Below the pieces are notes generated by a model, which saw only the letters and a program-made list of their open reading frames with translations, was not told where the DNA came from and searched no databases. Shown in pieces: positions 24,040 through 34,332 of a DNA stretch of 64,000 bases. Location: assembly GCF_002802865.1 (NCBI RefSeq), contig NZ_PGLQ01000004.1, positions 82,144 to 146,143 of the forward strand. Direction: 5' to 3'. The position numbers were made by a program, and so were the translations under genes. Within the stretch, counting starts at the first letter, position 1, and every line of letters starts with the position of its first letter. This stretch comes from Bifidobacterium scaligerum. Its GTDB lineage: Bacteria; Actinomycetota; Actinomycetes; Actinomycetales; Bifidobacteriaceae.

Positions 24040-26757
24040 CTACAGGATATTGAGATATCGGCCGGTGACGCTCTCCGGATTGGCGGCAATCTGCTCAGGC
24101 GTACCTTCAGCCACGATTCGACCGCCCGCCTCGCCACCTCCTGGACCAAGATCGATCACCCAATCGGCGTTGGCGATAACGTCCAAGTCATGTTCGATAA
24201 CCACCACGGTGGCACCGCTTGCCACCAGACGGTCGAATACGCCCAGCAGCACACGTACGTCCAGCGGATGAAGGCCGATGGTCGGTTCGTCGAATACGAA
24301 TACGGCGTCCGACTGTGCCTTGCCCATCTCGCTGGCGAGTTTCAAGCGCTGAGCCTCACCGCCGGAAAGCGCAGGCGTCGGCTCCCCCAACGTCAGATAA
24401 CCGAGTCCCAGGTCATGCAACGTAGTCAGTCGCGCATGGACTTTTTTCATATCACCGGTTACAGCCAAAGCTTCATCCACGCTCATCGCCATCATCTGCG
24501 GCAATGTCAGCGTGCGCCCAGTCACCGTACTCGACGTCTGCATCGTCCGTTCTGTGCCAGCGGGAGAACCGTTATCCGCGGCAGATACTGCAGACTTACG
24601 CACGACGTTACTTTTCGCCGACTTGATCGTGCGATGAATCCCGCTGGCTTCAGGTGCGTACCGGGAGCCTCGGCAATCCGGGCACGCGATGGTCACGTCC
24701 GGCAGGAACTGGACATCCAACGAGATGGAGCCGGTGCCGTCGCAGGTAGGGCAGCGAAGACGACCGGTGTTGTAGGAGAAATCGCCGGCCTTATATCCTC
24801 TCGCTTTGGCTTCTTCCGTACGGGCGAAAGCTCGTCGCAATTCGTCATGGATATCGGCGTAAGTAGCCACCGTGGAGCGAACGTTGGCACCAATCGGCGT
24901 AGCATCGATGAGGTTGGCGCGTGCGATGCCGTCGGCATCAAGCTTGCGAACATGCTGAGGCAGCGACGCTCCGGCGGCAGCGGCTTGAAGTGCCGGAATC
25001 AGCGTTTCCAAAATCAACGTGGTCTTGCCCGAGCCAGACACACCAGTGACCGCCACCAAACGTCCGCGCGGAATGTCCACGTTAAGCGGCTTGACCGTGT
25101 GCAGCGGTCCGGTTTCCATATGGATGCGTCCGAAAGCGAATATCTCCGCGTTTCCCGGCACCGGAGATTCAGCCGAACCGTCAGTCTGCGCAGCAGTATC
25201 GATGACTTGTTGTCCTCCGACCATCCCGGCATCGACTGCCGCAACCTGTTGCGCCCTCACACGTCGTTGCCCGGATTCAGTGAGGAAAGGCGCGATACGG
25301 CTGGCAGCGGTATGTTCCACATCGTTCACCGCGCCCTGCGCAATCACATGGCCTCCATCAGCGCCGGCCACCGGACCCATTTCAATCAGGTAATCGGCTG
25401 CTTTGAGCACGCGCACGTCATGGTCGACCACTACCACCGAGTTGCCATCCGCCACCAGATCATGCATAACGCCGAGCAGACCGTCCACGTTCGAGGGATG
25501 CAGGCCGATGGACGGCTCGTCCAGCACGTACAGCACGCCGGTGGTTCGGTTGCGCACGGCACGCGCCAATTGCACACGTTGACGTTCGCCGGTGGACAGA
25601 GTCGCCCCGGCACGGTCGAGCGAGAGGTACCCCAAGCCAAGCTCCAACAGACGGCGTGCCACGTCGAGGAACGATTCGCAGATATTCGTGGCCATCGACC
25701 GCATCTCGGGCGGAAGCGAACCAGGTATGCCGCGCACCCATGTCACCGCATCATCCAAAGTCATGGCGGTGGCCTCGGCCAGGTTCAGCCCAAGTATTTG
25801 CGGTGCGCGGGCAGCCGCACTCAATCTGCTGCCGCCGCAGTCCGGACACGGCTTTTCCGCCAAGAAACGCGCCACGCGTTTCAGACCTTGCTCATCCTTG
25901 GCCTTGGCGAGCGCATTCTCCACCGTGTAGACGGCGTTGTAGTAGGTGAAGTCGAGTTCGGCAAAGTCGTCGCCCTTCTTCGGCCGGTAGAGGATGTGCT
26001 TTTTGACGGCAGGCCCGTTGAATACGATGTCGCGCTCTTCGGGCGTAAGTTCTCGGAATGGCACGTTGGTACGCACGCCCATCGCACCGCACACCTGCTT
26101 CATCAGATCCCACATCAGGGAACCCCACGGCAGTACCGCACCATCGTCGATGCTTTTCGATTCGTCCGGTACGAGGGCCGCACGATTCACCTCACGCACG
26201 ATGCCGGTGCCGGAACAGGTGGGGCACGCGCCTCCGGAGTTGAAGGCCAGCGACTCCGCGCCCGGCGCTTGGAATTCCTTGCCGCAGCGCTCGCATATGG
26301 TGGGCAGTTCGGCGGCCACGTTCATCGTGGGTTGCTGCCGTGCACCGCAGTAGGGGCACACGTGCGAGGCGCAGCGGGAGAACAGCAAACGCAGGCTGTT
26401 CAACAATTCGGTCATAGTGCCGAAGGTCGAACGTATGCCCGGCACGGCGGGCCGCTGATGCAGGGCGAGCGCCGCCGGTACATGCAACACCTCGTCCACC
26501 TGCGCCCGGCTGGCTTGGGTGAGACGTCGGCGCGTATAGGTGGACAGCGCCTCCAGATATCGTCGGGATCCTTCCGCATACAGCACGCCCAGCGCCAGCG
26601 AACTTTTGCCTGAGCCGGAGACGCCGGCCACGCCCACCAGTTTCCCCAACGGCACGTCGACATCGACGTTCTTGAGATTGTGCACGCGGGCCCCGCGCAC
26701 CTCAATCACACTGGGCTTGCCCGCATCGGGCTTTGCCATGCTTCCCTGAACAACCAT
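24040..26757 (-). CDS. UvrA-like ATPase, class II (UvrA2/drug-resistance type)
   Basis: This 905-residue protein carries two UvrA ATPase modules. Module 1 has Walker [10 protein letters not shown] near residue 48 and the variant signature [12 protein letters not shown] with Walker [15 protein letters not shown]. Module 2 has GVSGSGKTT, signature [12 protein letters not shown] and [13 protein letters not shown]. Zinc-binding pairs [34 protein letters not shown] and CPDCRGSR are present. The short length, reduced UvrB-binding region and LSTGE in module 1 match class II UvrA proteins linked to intercalating-drug resistance rather than the housekeeping excinuclease. Non-family Ala/Ser/Thr-rich insertions lie before module 2 and within it. 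The start may be ATG at 26757 or at 26739. Confidence 0.88.
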   Translation of the reverse strand: MVVQGSMAKPDAGKPSVIEVRGARVHNLKNVDVDVPLGKLVGVAGVSGSGKSSLALGVLYAEGSRRYLEALSTYTRRRLTQASRAQVDEVLHVPAALALHQRPAVPGIRSTFGTMTELLNSLRLLFSRCASHVCPYCGARQQPTMNVAAELPTICERCGKEFQAPGAESLAFNSGGACPTCSGTGIVREVNRAALVPDESKSIDDGAVLPWGSLMWDLMKQVCGAMGVRTNVPFRELTPEERDIVFNGPAVKKHILYRPKKGDDFAELDFTYYNAVYTVENALAKAKDEQGLKRVARFLAEKPCPDCGGSRLSAAARAPQILGLNLAEATAMTLDDAVTWVRGIPGSLPPEMRSMATNICESFLDVARRLLELGLGYLSLDRAGATLSTGERQRVQLARAVRNRTTGVLYVLDEPSIGLHPSNVDGLLGVMHDLVADGNSVVVVDHDVRVLKAADYLIEMGPVAGADGGHVIAQGAVNDVEHTAASRIAPFLTESGQRRVRAQQVAAVDAGMVGGQQVIDTAAQTDGSAESPVPGNAEIFAFGRIHMETGPLHTVKPLNVDIPRGRLVAVTGVSGSGKTTLILETLIPALQAAAAGASLPQHVRKLDADGIARANLIDATPIGANVRSTVATYADIHDELRRAFARTEEAKARGYKAGDFSYNTGRLRCPTCDGTGSISLDVQFLPDVTIACPDCRGSRYAPEASGIHRTIKSAKSNVVRKSAVSAADNGSPAGTERTMQTSSTVTGRTLTLPQMMAMSVDEALAVTGDMKKVHARLTTLHDLGLGYLTLGEPTPALSGGEAQRLKLASEMGKAQSDAVFVFDEPTIGLHPLDVRVLLGVFDRLVASGATVVVIEHDLDVIANADWVIDLGPGGGEAGGRIVAEGTPEQIAANPESVTGRYLNIL

Positions 26758-26820
26758 GCGGCCATTGTACGACCGTCACGCCACACCGATTCCATGCTGA
26801 GGATGCGATGTCCCCGCGTA

Positions 26821-27192
26821 TCAGTCCCACTGGGCACGCAGAGCGTTGACGGCGTCCTCGAACGTCGCGCCGACCCGGTGTGACTGCTCGGCATAGGTCC
26901 TCGCGGCCCGGAGCAACGGCTCGGGAACCGTCGTCACGCGCCTGATGCGTGCGGCACGGCCGGGGGCCGTCTCGATGACGCCTCGATCGGCGAGCTCGGC
27001 ATATGCCTTGGCCACGGTGCCGGGAGCCAGTCGCAGATCGCCGGCCAGTTGGCGTACCGACGGCAGCCTGTCGCCGTCATGTAGCGCACCGACCTTCACC
27101 ATGCCTTCGATCTGCGCGCGGATCTGTTCATAGACCGGCGTTGGCGACGATTCGCGAATCACCAGACGCAGCTCGTCTCCCCCGCCGCTCAT
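26821..27192 (-). CDS. GntR-family regulator, YtrA-like
   Basis: This 123-residue protein has only the GntR winged helix (residues about 10-80: SPTPVYEQIRAQIEGMVKVGALHDGDRLPSVRQLAGDLRLAPGTVAKAYAELADRGVIETAPG) and a short C-terminal helix, the architecture of the YtrA subfamily. The ATG at 27192 overlaps the stop of the preceding membrane-protein gene (ATGA), so a longer start within that gene is rejected. YtrA regulators typically control adjacent membrane or ABC genes through long palindromes; one lies about 70 bases before the first gene of this pair. Confidence 0.9.
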   Translation of the reverse strand: MSGGGDELRLVIRESSPTPVYEQIRAQIEGMVKVGALHDGDRLPSVRQLAGDLRLAPGTVAKAYAELADRGVIETAPGRAARIRRVTTVPEPLLRAARTYAEQSHRVGATFEDAVNALRAQWD

Positions 27193-28190
27193 CGACGACC
27201 CTCGCGGCTCGTCCCGGTCCAGAGACGTACGACCGCAACGCATGCCATGATCAGGTAGATGCAAGCGACCACGGCCACCACACCGCCCATGATGATCTGC
27301 GCGTTGCCCAGCGTGGGATACACGTCATCCGCATAGGCCGGAGACAGCGAACCGTTATTGGTGCCGACGCGCACTGTGGCGGTGCCGGCCACCACCAGCA
27401 CGCCCACCGCGTAGGTAAGCATCGAGCCAGCGGACAGGAACACCGTGAACCGTGTCAACAGCACGCGCCATGCCTTGTCCTCTTCGCCGTACTGCGGATC
27501 CGGGGAGCTAGGCACATGGGCGATGCGCCACAGCGCCAAGCAGGCCAATGCCGCCAGCACGCAAGTGACGACAATAAGCGGGACGGCATAGTAGGAACCG
27601 GGATAGGGACCCGCCGAACCTTGCGATTCGCCGTCCGGTCCGGTCAGCGCAACGTTTCGCATCAGTCCGAAATCATCAGGACTCGCTGTGGCGATGGTGA
27701 AGCCAAGGTAGGCGATGAGCAATCCTGCGGCCAGCAACGGCTGCATGAGTACGTACCGCCGGGCATAGGTCCACGGCTCACGCGACCGCAGGGACGCCAC
27801 GCGCACACCGCCACGGCTTTCCTGCCGCGATATCGAATCCGGGAACGGCAACGCGATAACCGCCATGACCGTTGATGCGGAGAGTCCCGGCGTGAGCGCC
27901 GCGATGAGTGCCATGCTTTGCGGGAGCGCATCATTGAGAACAAGACCCGCAATCAGCACGATTGCGCCGGCGAGCAACGCCATCAGCGCACGATGTCGGG
28001 CCACCGATATCGGTCCGTCGCCGGAGAACGGCGGATTGTCGCCGACCGCCCCCGCCCGCATCGACAGCGAGGGCTCCCGGCTCATCCGCAGCAGTGCCCT
28101 GATCACCAGCACCAGCACGGTGATGGTGAGCACCAGCATGAGCAGCCAGATCAGCATCGCCACAACCACATAAGACGCCATGATTGTCAT
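27189..28190 (-). CDS. Membrane protein of unknown function, paired with GntR
   Basis: About 333 residues with roughly eight hydrophobic segments: one at the N-terminus (SYVVVAMLIWLLMLVLTITVLVLVIRALL), two near residues 67-110, one near 150-170, one near 200-220, and two or three in the last 90 residues. No family is recognised with certainty; the shape resembles the membrane partners of YtrA-type regulators in Actinobacteria. The ATG at 28190 with GGGGTGA upstream is preferred; an ORF start at 28268 would lie inside the 56-bp palindrome. Translationally coupled to the GntR gene downstream. Confidence 0.8.
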   Translation of the reverse strand: MTIMASYVVVAMLIWLLMLVLTITVLVLVIRALLRMSREPSLSMRAGAVGDNPPFSGDGPISVARHRALMALLAGAIVLIAGLVLNDALPQSMALIAALTPGLSASTVMAVIALPFPDSISRQESRGGVRVASLRSREPWTYARRYVLMQPLLAAGLLIAYLGFTIATASPDDFGLMRNVALTGPDGESQGSAGPYPGSYYAVPLIVVTCVLAALACLALWRIAHVPSSPDPQYGEEDKAWRVLLTRFTVFLSAGSMLTYAVGVLVVAGTATVRVGTNNGSLSPAYADDVYPTLGNAQIIMGGVVAVVACIYLIMACVAVVRLWTGTSREGRR

Positions 28191-28220
28191 CGCAATCACC
28201 CCATTCGCCCGTGAGGAGCA

Positions 28221-28260
28221 GTTTGCGTGGAGGCGGTCAACCTCGACCACCAACGCAAAC
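28221..28260. repeat. Hairpin overlapping the 56-bp palindrome
   Basis: GTTTGCGT (28221-28228) pairs with ACGCAAAC (28253-28260). The last four bases, AAAC, are also the first bases of the large palindrome at 28257, so in RNA the two structures compete. Confidence 0.55.
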
Positions 28261-28312
28261 TGCACCATACTTCTGATACAGTTTAAAGTGTATCAGAAGT
28301 ATGGTGCAGTTT
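28257..28312. promoter_or_regulatory. 56-bp near-perfect palindrome, GntR operator candidate
   Basis: Perfect 24-bp arms at 28257-28280 and 28289-28312 (starting AAACTGCACCATACTTCTG) flank GTTTAAAG, whose core TTTAAA is also palindromic; only one base pair of the 56 mismatches. There is no T run. It lies 67 bases before the start of the membrane-protein/gntR operon and 105 bases after the alcohol dehydrogenase stop, where a GntR/YtrA operator is expected. Confidence 0.65.
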
Positions 28313-28416
28313 CAATGGACGCATTGCACGGAAGAGAAGTGTGCTGTATGAGCGATCCCCTCAGTCACGCTTCGCATGACAGCTCTCCCACAAGGAAACT
28401 CTGAGTGCCATAACGC

Positions 28417-29460
28417 TCAGAAGCGGATCAGGGACTTGATGGCCTTGCGCTGGTCCATGGCCTCGTAGGCCTCCTGAATGTGGTCGAGGTCGAACTCGAC
28501 GGTGAACACGCGACCGGGGTTGATCTCCTTCTTGAGCACCGCATCGAGCAGACCGGCGTGAAGATCGTAGTGACGTACCGGTGCCGGACCGCCCTTGATG
28601 CCGATGTTGCCATAGAACGTACCTTCGGCGCTGATCTCCACATCGTGCGGCAGACCCACACGGCCGATCACACCACCGCGACGAATCAAGCCGATGGCGG
28701 TATCGAAGGACTGCTTGGAGCCCACGCATTCCAGCACGGCATCCGCACCGTAGCCGCCGGTCATCTCCAGCACCTTGTCGATGGCGGCTTGATCGCGCTC
28801 AGCCACGATATCCGTAGCGCCAAATTCACGAGCCAGCGCGCCACGATCCTCATGGCGGCTCATGGCGATAATGCGACCGGCGCCAAGCATATGTGCGGAC
28901 AGTACGCCGCACAGTCCCACGGCACCGTCACCCATCACCACTGCAATGTCGCCGGGCTTGACTTCGGCGGACGCTGCGGCGTGATAACCGGTGGACATCA
29001 CATCGGCGATAGTCAACAGCGAGGCAAGCGTAGCGTCGTCATAATCCTCAGGAGAGCCGGGTACCTTGACCACCGTGCCGTCAGCCTCAGGTACGCGCAC
29101 GTACTCGGCTTGGCTGGCACCGAAATAACCGCCGTGTGGGCACACGGATTCAAAACCGGCCTTGCATACCGGGCATTTGCCACAGCTGTACGGGAAAGGC
29201 AACACTACAAAATCGCCGGGCTTGACGGATGTGACCTCGGAACCGATCTCCTCGACCACGCCGATGGACTCATGGCCGATCTGGCTGTGGCGCGGATGAT
29301 CGGACAGCCCACGGAAGTACCACAGGTCAGAGCCGCATACGCAGGCACGCACCACACGCACCACCACGTCGTCGTCCTTTTCGAGGTGTGCCTTCGGCAC
29401 CTCTTCCACGGCCATCTTGCCGGGTTCCACGAAAATCGCGGCCTTCATGGTTTCACTCAT
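28417..29460 (-). CDS. Zinc-dependent alcohol dehydrogenase (MDR family)
   Basis: This 347-residue enzyme has the medium-chain dehydrogenase plan. The catalytic-zinc region is VCGSDLWYFRG and GHESIGVVEEIGSEVTSVKPGDFVV, the structural-zinc cysteines are in YSCGKCPVCKAGFESVCPHGG, and the NAD(P) fold begins VVMGDGAVGLCGVLSAHMLGAG. AAGGAG lies about 9 bases before ATG 29460; upstream ATG 29490 is less favoured. It is like the alcohol/threonine/S-hydroxymethyl dehydrogenases annotated broadly in Actinobacteria, and the substrate is not predictable. The genes upstream and downstream on this strand are separated by more than 200 bases, so it is probably transcribed alone. Confidence 0.9.
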   Translation of the reverse strand: MSETMKAAIFVEPGKMAVEEVPKAHLEKDDDVVVRVVRACVCGSDLWYFRGLSDHPRHSQIGHESIGVVEEIGSEVTSVKPGDFVVLPFPYSCGKCPVCKAGFESVCPHGGYFGASQAEYVRVPEADGTVVKVPGSPEDYDDATLASLLTIADVMSTGYHAAASAEVKPGDIAVVMGDGAVGLCGVLSAHMLGAGRIIAMSRHEDRGALAREFGATDIVAERDQAAIDKVLEMTGGYGADAVLECVGSKQSFDTAIGLIRRGGVIGRVGLPHDVEISAEGTFYGNIGIKGGPAPVRHYDLHAGLLDAVLKKEINPGRVFTVEFDLDHIQEAYEAMDQRKAIKSLIRF

Positions 29461-29684
29461 TACGCATTGCTCCTTATTTCGAGGCGTCATATGCCGCCGC
29501 CCACCATATGCAGTCGATTGCGTGCTGGAACTATTCGGTCACTGCACCGACTTCGCATATTATTGAAGACCGTTTTCGTTATGATATCCAATAGATTTCA
29601 GCCATACGCAGTCATGCTCTCAGCGCATGGTTCGTCATGATCCAGTGGCGCAAAAACATATTTTCCTGCATTGCATGGCAATGC

Positions 29685-30668
29685 CTATGCCCGTTCTTCT
29701 TCCGGGTAATACATATGCCACTGGTTGCACCGGATTTCGGTCATCATGTCCATCACATCACGCGTATAGTCGAGGTGCATCACCGACGAATCCCCGGCGA
29801 TGGCGGTTTCCATATCTTCCACCTCATAGGCCAAGGCATTGTCTGTAGCACCGGCCTCAACGACCTCGGTATGCCCGTCCGCAACATATGTGATGGTGGC
29901 GCGTTCGGCACGCGGATAATCGTAGATTTCCACGTATCCTTTGTCGAAAACCGCAGTGCCACGCTTGGGCTGCTTGGCATGCAACGAAAGAGTAACCGTG
30001 GCCATCTGCCCGTCAGGGTTGGTCAACAGGATGCCGGCCTGTTCGTCAACGCCAGTGGGAGCAGCCTTGACTTGGGAAAGCATCTGGTCCGGCTTGGAGC
30101 TCATGAACCAGCGTACGAACGAGAGCGCGTACACGCCGATATCCAGCATGGCACCGCCCGCCAGATTGCGGTTGAAGAAGCGATTGGCCATATCGTATTC
30201 CTTGTAGGAACCGAAGTTCATCTGGATGAGTTTCAGTTCACCCAAGGCACCGGAAGCGATGATGTCATTGAGCTTCTTGTAGACCGGCATATGATACAGG
30301 GTCATGGCCTCGGCAAGTACCACGTGATTGGCATCGGCCAAATCCATGGCTTCCCGGAGCTCATCCGAATTGAGCGTAATCGATTTCTCGCACAACACAT
30401 GCTTACCGGCGGCCAACGCACGGCGCAGATATGCAATATGAGTGTTGTGTGGAGTGGAGATGTATATGACGTCTACGTCCGGATCGTCAAACACGTCGTC
30501 GATCTGGTCGTAGACTTTGCCGATGCCATAATGTTCAGCAAACGCCACGCCTTTGGCATGTGTGCGATTGGCTACGGCATACAGTTTGCGTCCTTTGCTT
30601 TCCATAGCCTGTGCAAGCTGATTGGCGATGACGCCACATCCAAGCGTCGCCCATCGTAGTTCCCGCAT
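29685..30668 (-). CDS. Gfo/Idh/MocA-family oxidoreductase
   Basis: This 327-residue enzyme has an N-terminal NAD(P) Rossmann domain (LGCGVIANQLAQAMESKGRKLYAVANRTHAKG, about residues 8-39), the conserved EKSITLN (about residues 92-98, with the catalytic-type lysine), and the C-terminal alpha/beta domain with GGAMLDIGVYALSFVRW. These enzymes oxidise or reduce sugars, inositols or related cyclic polyols. The ribosome site is AAGGAGACG directly before the ATG at 30668. It lies upstream of the tuf terminator on the same strand with no obvious partner gene. Confidence 0.9.
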   Translation of the reverse strand: MRELRWATLGCGVIANQLAQAMESKGRKLYAVANRTHAKGVAFAEHYGIGKVYDQIDDVFDDPDVDVIYISTPHNTHIAYLRRALAAGKHVLCEKSITLNSDELREAMDLADANHVVLAEAMTLYHMPVYKKLNDIIASGALGELKLIQMNFGSYKEYDMANRFFNRNLAGGAMLDIGVYALSFVRWFMSSKPDQMLSQVKAAPTGVDEQAGILLTNPDGQMATVTLSLHAKQPKRGTAVFDKGYVEIYDYPRAERATITYVADGHTEVVEAGATDNALAYEVEDMETAIAGDSSVMHLDYTRDVMDMMTEIRCNQWHMYYPEEERA

Positions 30669-30730
30669 CGTCGTCTCCTTGTTGTGCTCGTGCTATTCAA
30701 ACCGTACTCGTATATATAGGTATATATAGC

Positions 30731-30775
30731 AAAGTCCCCTCCGGGACGAACCCGAAGGGGACTTTCTAAGAGGCT
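30731..30775 (-). terminator. Terminator of the rpsL-tuf operon
   Basis: Reading on the minus strand, AAAGTCCCCTTCGGG (30765-30751) pairs with CCCGGAGGGGACTTT (30745-30731), a 15-bp stem with a 5-base loop, followed by a T-rich stretch. It lies 44 bases after the tuf stop. Confidence 0.85.
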
Positions 30776-30808
30776 AGTTCAAGCGCACTAGATCTTGTCT
30801 GATAACAA

Positions 30809-32008
30809 TCAGGCCAGGATCTTGGTGACTCGACCGGAGCCCACGGTGTGGCCGCCTTCACGCACAGCGAAGGTCAGGCCCTCCTCCATTGCGATGGGCT
30901 GAATCAGCTCAACGGTGAAGGTAGCGTGGTCGCCCGGCTGAACCATCTCGACGCCTTCCGGCAGCTCGATGACGCCAGTGACGTCGGTGGTGCGGAAGTA
31001 GAACTGCGGACGGTAGTTGGAGAAGAACGGCGAGTGACGGCCACCCTCGTCCTTGGTCAGCACGTAGACCTCACCCTCGAACTTGGTGTGCGGGGTGACG
31101 GAGCCCGGCTTAGCCAGAACCTGGCCACGCTCAACGTCGGTACGGTTGATACCACGCAGCAGCAGACCGGTGTTGTCGCCAGCCTCGCAGGCGTCCATCG
31201 TCTTGTGGAAGGTCTCGATGGAGGTCACGGTGGTGGACTGGGTCGGACGGATACCAACGATCTCGACCGGGGAGTTGACGGCCAGCTGGCCACGCTCCAC
31301 ACGGCCGGTTACCACGGTACCACGGCCGGAGATGGTGAAGACGTCCTCGATCGGCATCAGGAACGGCTTGTCCAGATCGTGAACCGGGGTCGGGATGTAC
31401 TCATCGACAGCGTCCATGAGCTTCTTGATCTGCTCAACCCACTTCTCGTGGTCCGGAGCGTCATCGTGCAGAGCGCCGTAAGCGGACACGTGGATGACCG
31501 GGCAGTCACGATCGAAGCCGTTCTCGTCGAGGAGGTCACGGACCTCTTCCTCAACGAGCTCGATGAGCTCCTCATCGTCGACCATATCGCACTTGTTCAG
31601 GGCGACCAGGATCTTCGGGACGCCCACCTGACGAGCGAGCAGCACGTGCTCGCGGGTCTGAGCCATCGGGCCGTCGGTGGCGGCCACAACGAGGATAGCG
31701 CCATCCATCTGGGCAGCACCGGTGATCATGTTCTTCACGAAGTCGGCGTGGCCCGGGCAGTCCACGTGAGCGTAGTGACGCTTAGCGGTCTGGTACTCGA
31801 TGTGGGCGATGTTGATGGTGATACCGCGGGCGGCCTCTTCCGGAGCGGAATCGATCTGGTTGAAGTCGTACTCCGGGTTGACATCCGGGAACTCCTCGTG
31901 CAGCACCTTGGAGATGGCGGCAGTCAGGGTGGTCTTACCGTGATCGACGTGGCCGATGGTACCAATGTTAACGTGCGGCTTAGTACGCTCGTACTTTTCC
32001 TTTGCCAT
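30809..32008 (-). CDS. tuf: Translation elongation factor Tu
   Basis: The 399-residue GTPase delivers aminoacyl-tRNA to the ribosome. Its start [19 protein letters not shown] and the G-motifs [17 protein letters not shown] and NKCD are all intact, with domains 2 and 3 complete to the final VTKIL. The ATG at 32008 is preceded by GGAGGAC. It is the last gene of rpsL-rpsG-fusA-tuf and is separated from fusA by 174 bases containing a hairpin, so it may also have its own promoter. Confidence 0.98.
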   Translation of the reverse strand: MAKEKYERTKPHVNIGTIGHVDHGKTTLTAAISKVLHEEFPDVNPEYDFNQIDSAPEEAARGITINIAHIEYQTAKRHYAHVDCPGHADFVKNMITGAAQMDGAILVVAATDGPMAQTREHVLLARQVGVPKILVALNKCDMVDDEELIELVEEEVRDLLDENGFDRDCPVIHVSAYGALHDDAPDHEKWVEQIKKLMDAVDEYIPTPVHDLDKPFLMPIEDVFTISGRGTVVTGRVERGQLAVNSPVEIVGIRPTQSTTVTSIETFHKTMDACEAGDNTGLLLRGINRTDVERGQVLAKPGSVTPHTKFEGEVYVLTKDEGGRHSPFFSNYRPQFYFRTTDVTGVIELPEGVEMVQPGDHATFTVELIQPIAMEEGLTFAVREGGHTVGSGRVTKILA

Positions 32009-32117
32009 TTGCTTTTGTCCTCCTGGACGTCTCGTGAGTTTCCTGCGCCCTATCACGCAGGCACTCGCTCTATTCTACTGGGTTTCTGGGTTATGTGCCA
32101 CTTTGGAGAGCCAGAAC

Positions 32118-32151
32118 CCAGTCAGCGGTACAGAATATTACCGCTGACTGG
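32118..32151 (-). promoter_or_regulatory. Hairpin between fusA and tuf
   Basis: Perfect 13-bp arms CCAGTCAGCGGTA (32118-32130) and TACCGCTGACTGG (32139-32151) with an 8-base loop. On the minus strand no T run follows, so partial termination or RNA processing between fusA and tuf is more likely than full termination. Confidence 0.5.
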
Positions 32152-32182
32152 AGACACTGGCCAACTCCTCAAGCAGCGCGTG

Positions 32183-34306
32183 TCACTCGCCGCGCTGAGC
32201 CTTGATGATCTCTTCGGAGACGCTCTTCGGCACCTCGTCGTAGGAGTCCATCTCCATGGTGAACATGGCGCGGCCCTGCGTCTTGGAACGAAGATCGCCG
32301 ATGTAGCCGAACATCTCGGACAGCGGGACCTTGGCGTCGATGACCTTGACACCAATGGCGTCGGTCATGGACTGGATGTTGCCACGACGCTGGTTCAGAT
32401 CGCCGATAACCTCGCCCATGTACTCCTCCGGAGTACGGACTTCGACCTTCATGATCGGTTCGAGGATAACCGGCTTGGCCTTCGGAGCAGCCTCCTTGAA
32501 GCACATGGAGCCTGCGAGCTTGAAGGCCATTTCGGAGGAATCGACCGGGTGCATCTGGCCGTCGGTGACGGTGGCCTTGACGCCCACGACCGGGAAGCCA
32601 GCGAGAACACCGGATTCCATGGCCTCCTTGACGCCAGCTTCGATGGACGGAATGAATTCCTGGGAGATGTGGCCACCGGTGACGGCGTTCTCGAACTCGA
32701 AGGTCTTGCCTTCGGTGGTGTCGAGCGGCTCGAAGTTCATCAGGACCTTTGCGAACTGGCCGGAACCACCAGTCTGCTTCTTGTGGGTGTAGCCCTGATC
32801 CATGACGGCCTTGCGGATGGTCTCGCGGTAGGCCACCTGCGGCTTGCCCTGGTTGCACTCCACCTTGAACTCGCGACGCATACGGTCGACGATGATGTCG
32901 AGCTGGAGCTCGCCCATGCCGGCGATCAGGGTCTGGCCGGACTCTTCGTCGGTGGTGACCTGGAAGGTCGGATCCTCTTCGGCCAGCTTGGCCAGAGCGA
33001 TGCCCATCTTCTCCTGATCGGCCTTGGTCTTCGGCTCGACGGCCACCTGGATCACCGGATCCGGGAAGGTCATGGAGTCAAGGGTGATCGGGTCGTCGAT
33101 AGCGCACAGGGTGTCACCGGTGGTGACGTTCTTCAGACCCACGAAGGTGTAGATGTTGCCGGCATCGGCCACATCCATCGGGTTCTCCTTGTCGGCGTGC
33201 ATCTGGAAGATCTTGCCGATGCGCTCCTTCTTCTCACGGGTGGAGTCGAGCACGGAGTCGCCGGGCTTGACGGAACCGGAGTAGACGCGCACGAACACGA
33301 GCTTGCCGTAGAACGGGTGCGTGGAGATCTTGAAGACCAGTGCGGAGAACGGATCGGACTTGGTGGGGTGACGATCGATCTCGACGGACTCATCGCCGGG
33401 CTTGTAGCCCTTGATGGCCGGCACGTCCTCAGGGGACGGCAGGTAATCAACAACGGCATCCAGCATCGGCTGCACGCCCTTGTCCTTGAAGGCGGAACCG
33501 CAGAAGACCGGGAAGGCTTCCTTGGCGATGGTCAGCTGACGCACACCGGCGCGGATGTCTTCCTTGGACAGATCGCCGTCCTCGAAGAACTTGTTCATGA
33601 GGTCGTCGTTGGCTTCGGCTGCGGCCTCCACGAGCTTCTCGTGGTACTCCTCAGCCTTGTCCTTGAGGTCCTCCGGGATGTCGGTGGTGTCGTACTTGGC
33701 GCCGAGGCCCTCGGTGCCGTTCCACACGTATGCCTGCATCTCGACCAGATCGACAACGCCGACGAAGTCGTTCTCGGCGCCAATCGGCAGCTGCATGACG
33801 ATCGGGGTTGCGCCCAGCTTCTCCTTGATGGTGTCGACGGAGTAGTAGAAGTTCGCACCGAGCTTATCCATCTTGTTGACGAAGCAGATACGCGGCACGC
33901 CGTACTTATCAGCCTGACGCCACACGGTCTCGGACTGCGGCTCCACACCTTCCTTGCCGTCGAACACGGCAACGGCACCATCGAGCACGCGCAGGGAGCG
34001 CTCCACCTCGGCCGTGAAGTCCACGTGGCCAGGGGTATCGATGATGTTGATCTGGAACTTGTCCTTGGTATCGTGAGTCTGACGGTTCCAGAAGCAGGTG
34101 GTAGCGGCGGACTGAATGGTGATGCCGCGCTCCTGCTCCTGTGCCATGAAGTCCATGGTGGCGGCGCCATCGTGAACCTCACCGATCTTGTAGCTCTTAC
34201 CGGTGTAGAACAGAATTCGCTCGGTAGTGGTGGTCTTACCGGCATCGATGTGAGCCATGATGCCGATATTGCGGACGTCGTGAAGGTCCGAAATCTCTTG
34301 AGCCAT
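32183..34306 (-). CDS. fusA: Translation elongation factor G
   Basis: The 707-residue translocase has the GTPase motifs [17 protein letters not shown] and NKMD, followed by domains II-V to the C-terminal [20 protein letters not shown]. The region [30 protein letters not shown] is the G-prime insertion usual for EF-G. Length and organisation are normal. AAGGA lies before the ATG at 34306, 26 bases after the rpsG stop. Confidence 0.98.
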   Translation of the reverse strand: MAQEISDLHDVRNIGIMAHIDAGKTTTTERILFYTGKSYKIGEVHDGAATMDFMAQEQERGITIQSAATTCFWNRQTHDTKDKFQINIIDTPGHVDFTAEVERSLRVLDGAVAVFDGKEGVEPQSETVWRQADKYGVPRICFVNKMDKLGANFYYSVDTIKEKLGATPIVMQLPIGAENDFVGVVDLVEMQAYVWNGTEGLGAKYDTTDIPEDLKDKAEEYHEKLVEAAAEANDDLMNKFFEDGDLSKEDIRAGVRQLTIAKEAFPVFCGSAFKDKGVQPMLDAVVDYLPSPEDVPAIKGYKPGDESVEIDRHPTKSDPFSALVFKISTHPFYGKLVFVRVYSGSVKPGDSVLDSTREKKERIGKIFQMHADKENPMDVADAGNIYTFVGLKNVTTGDTLCAIDDPITLDSMTFPDPVIQVAVEPKTKADQEKMGIALAKLAEEDPTFQVTTDEESGQTLIAGMGELQLDIIVDRMRREFKVECNQGKPQVAYRETIRKAVMDQGYTHKKQTGGSGQFAKVLMNFEPLDTTEGKTFEFENAVTGGHISQEFIPSIEAGVKEAMESGVLAGFPVVGVKATVTDGQMHPVDSSEMAFKLAGSMCFKEAAPKAKPVILEPIMKVEVRTPEEYMGEVIGDLNQRRGNIQSMTDAIGVKVIDAKVPLSEMFGYIGDLRSKTQGRAMFTMEMDSYDEVPKSVSEEIIKAQRGE

Positions 34307-34332
34307 CGTTATTCCTTATTCTCCTGGATTAA

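Noticed and set aside
24046..24059. GATATTGAGATATC as a fourth PadR operator
   Set aside because: It has a 4-base rather than 3-base centre arrangement and lies within the last codons of the UvrA2 gene, not before a promoter.
23887..26613. A 908-codon open frame on the plus strand
   Set aside because: It is the complement of the UvrA2 gene. Its translation is Arg/His-rich with no motif, while the minus frame has complete ATPase motifs.
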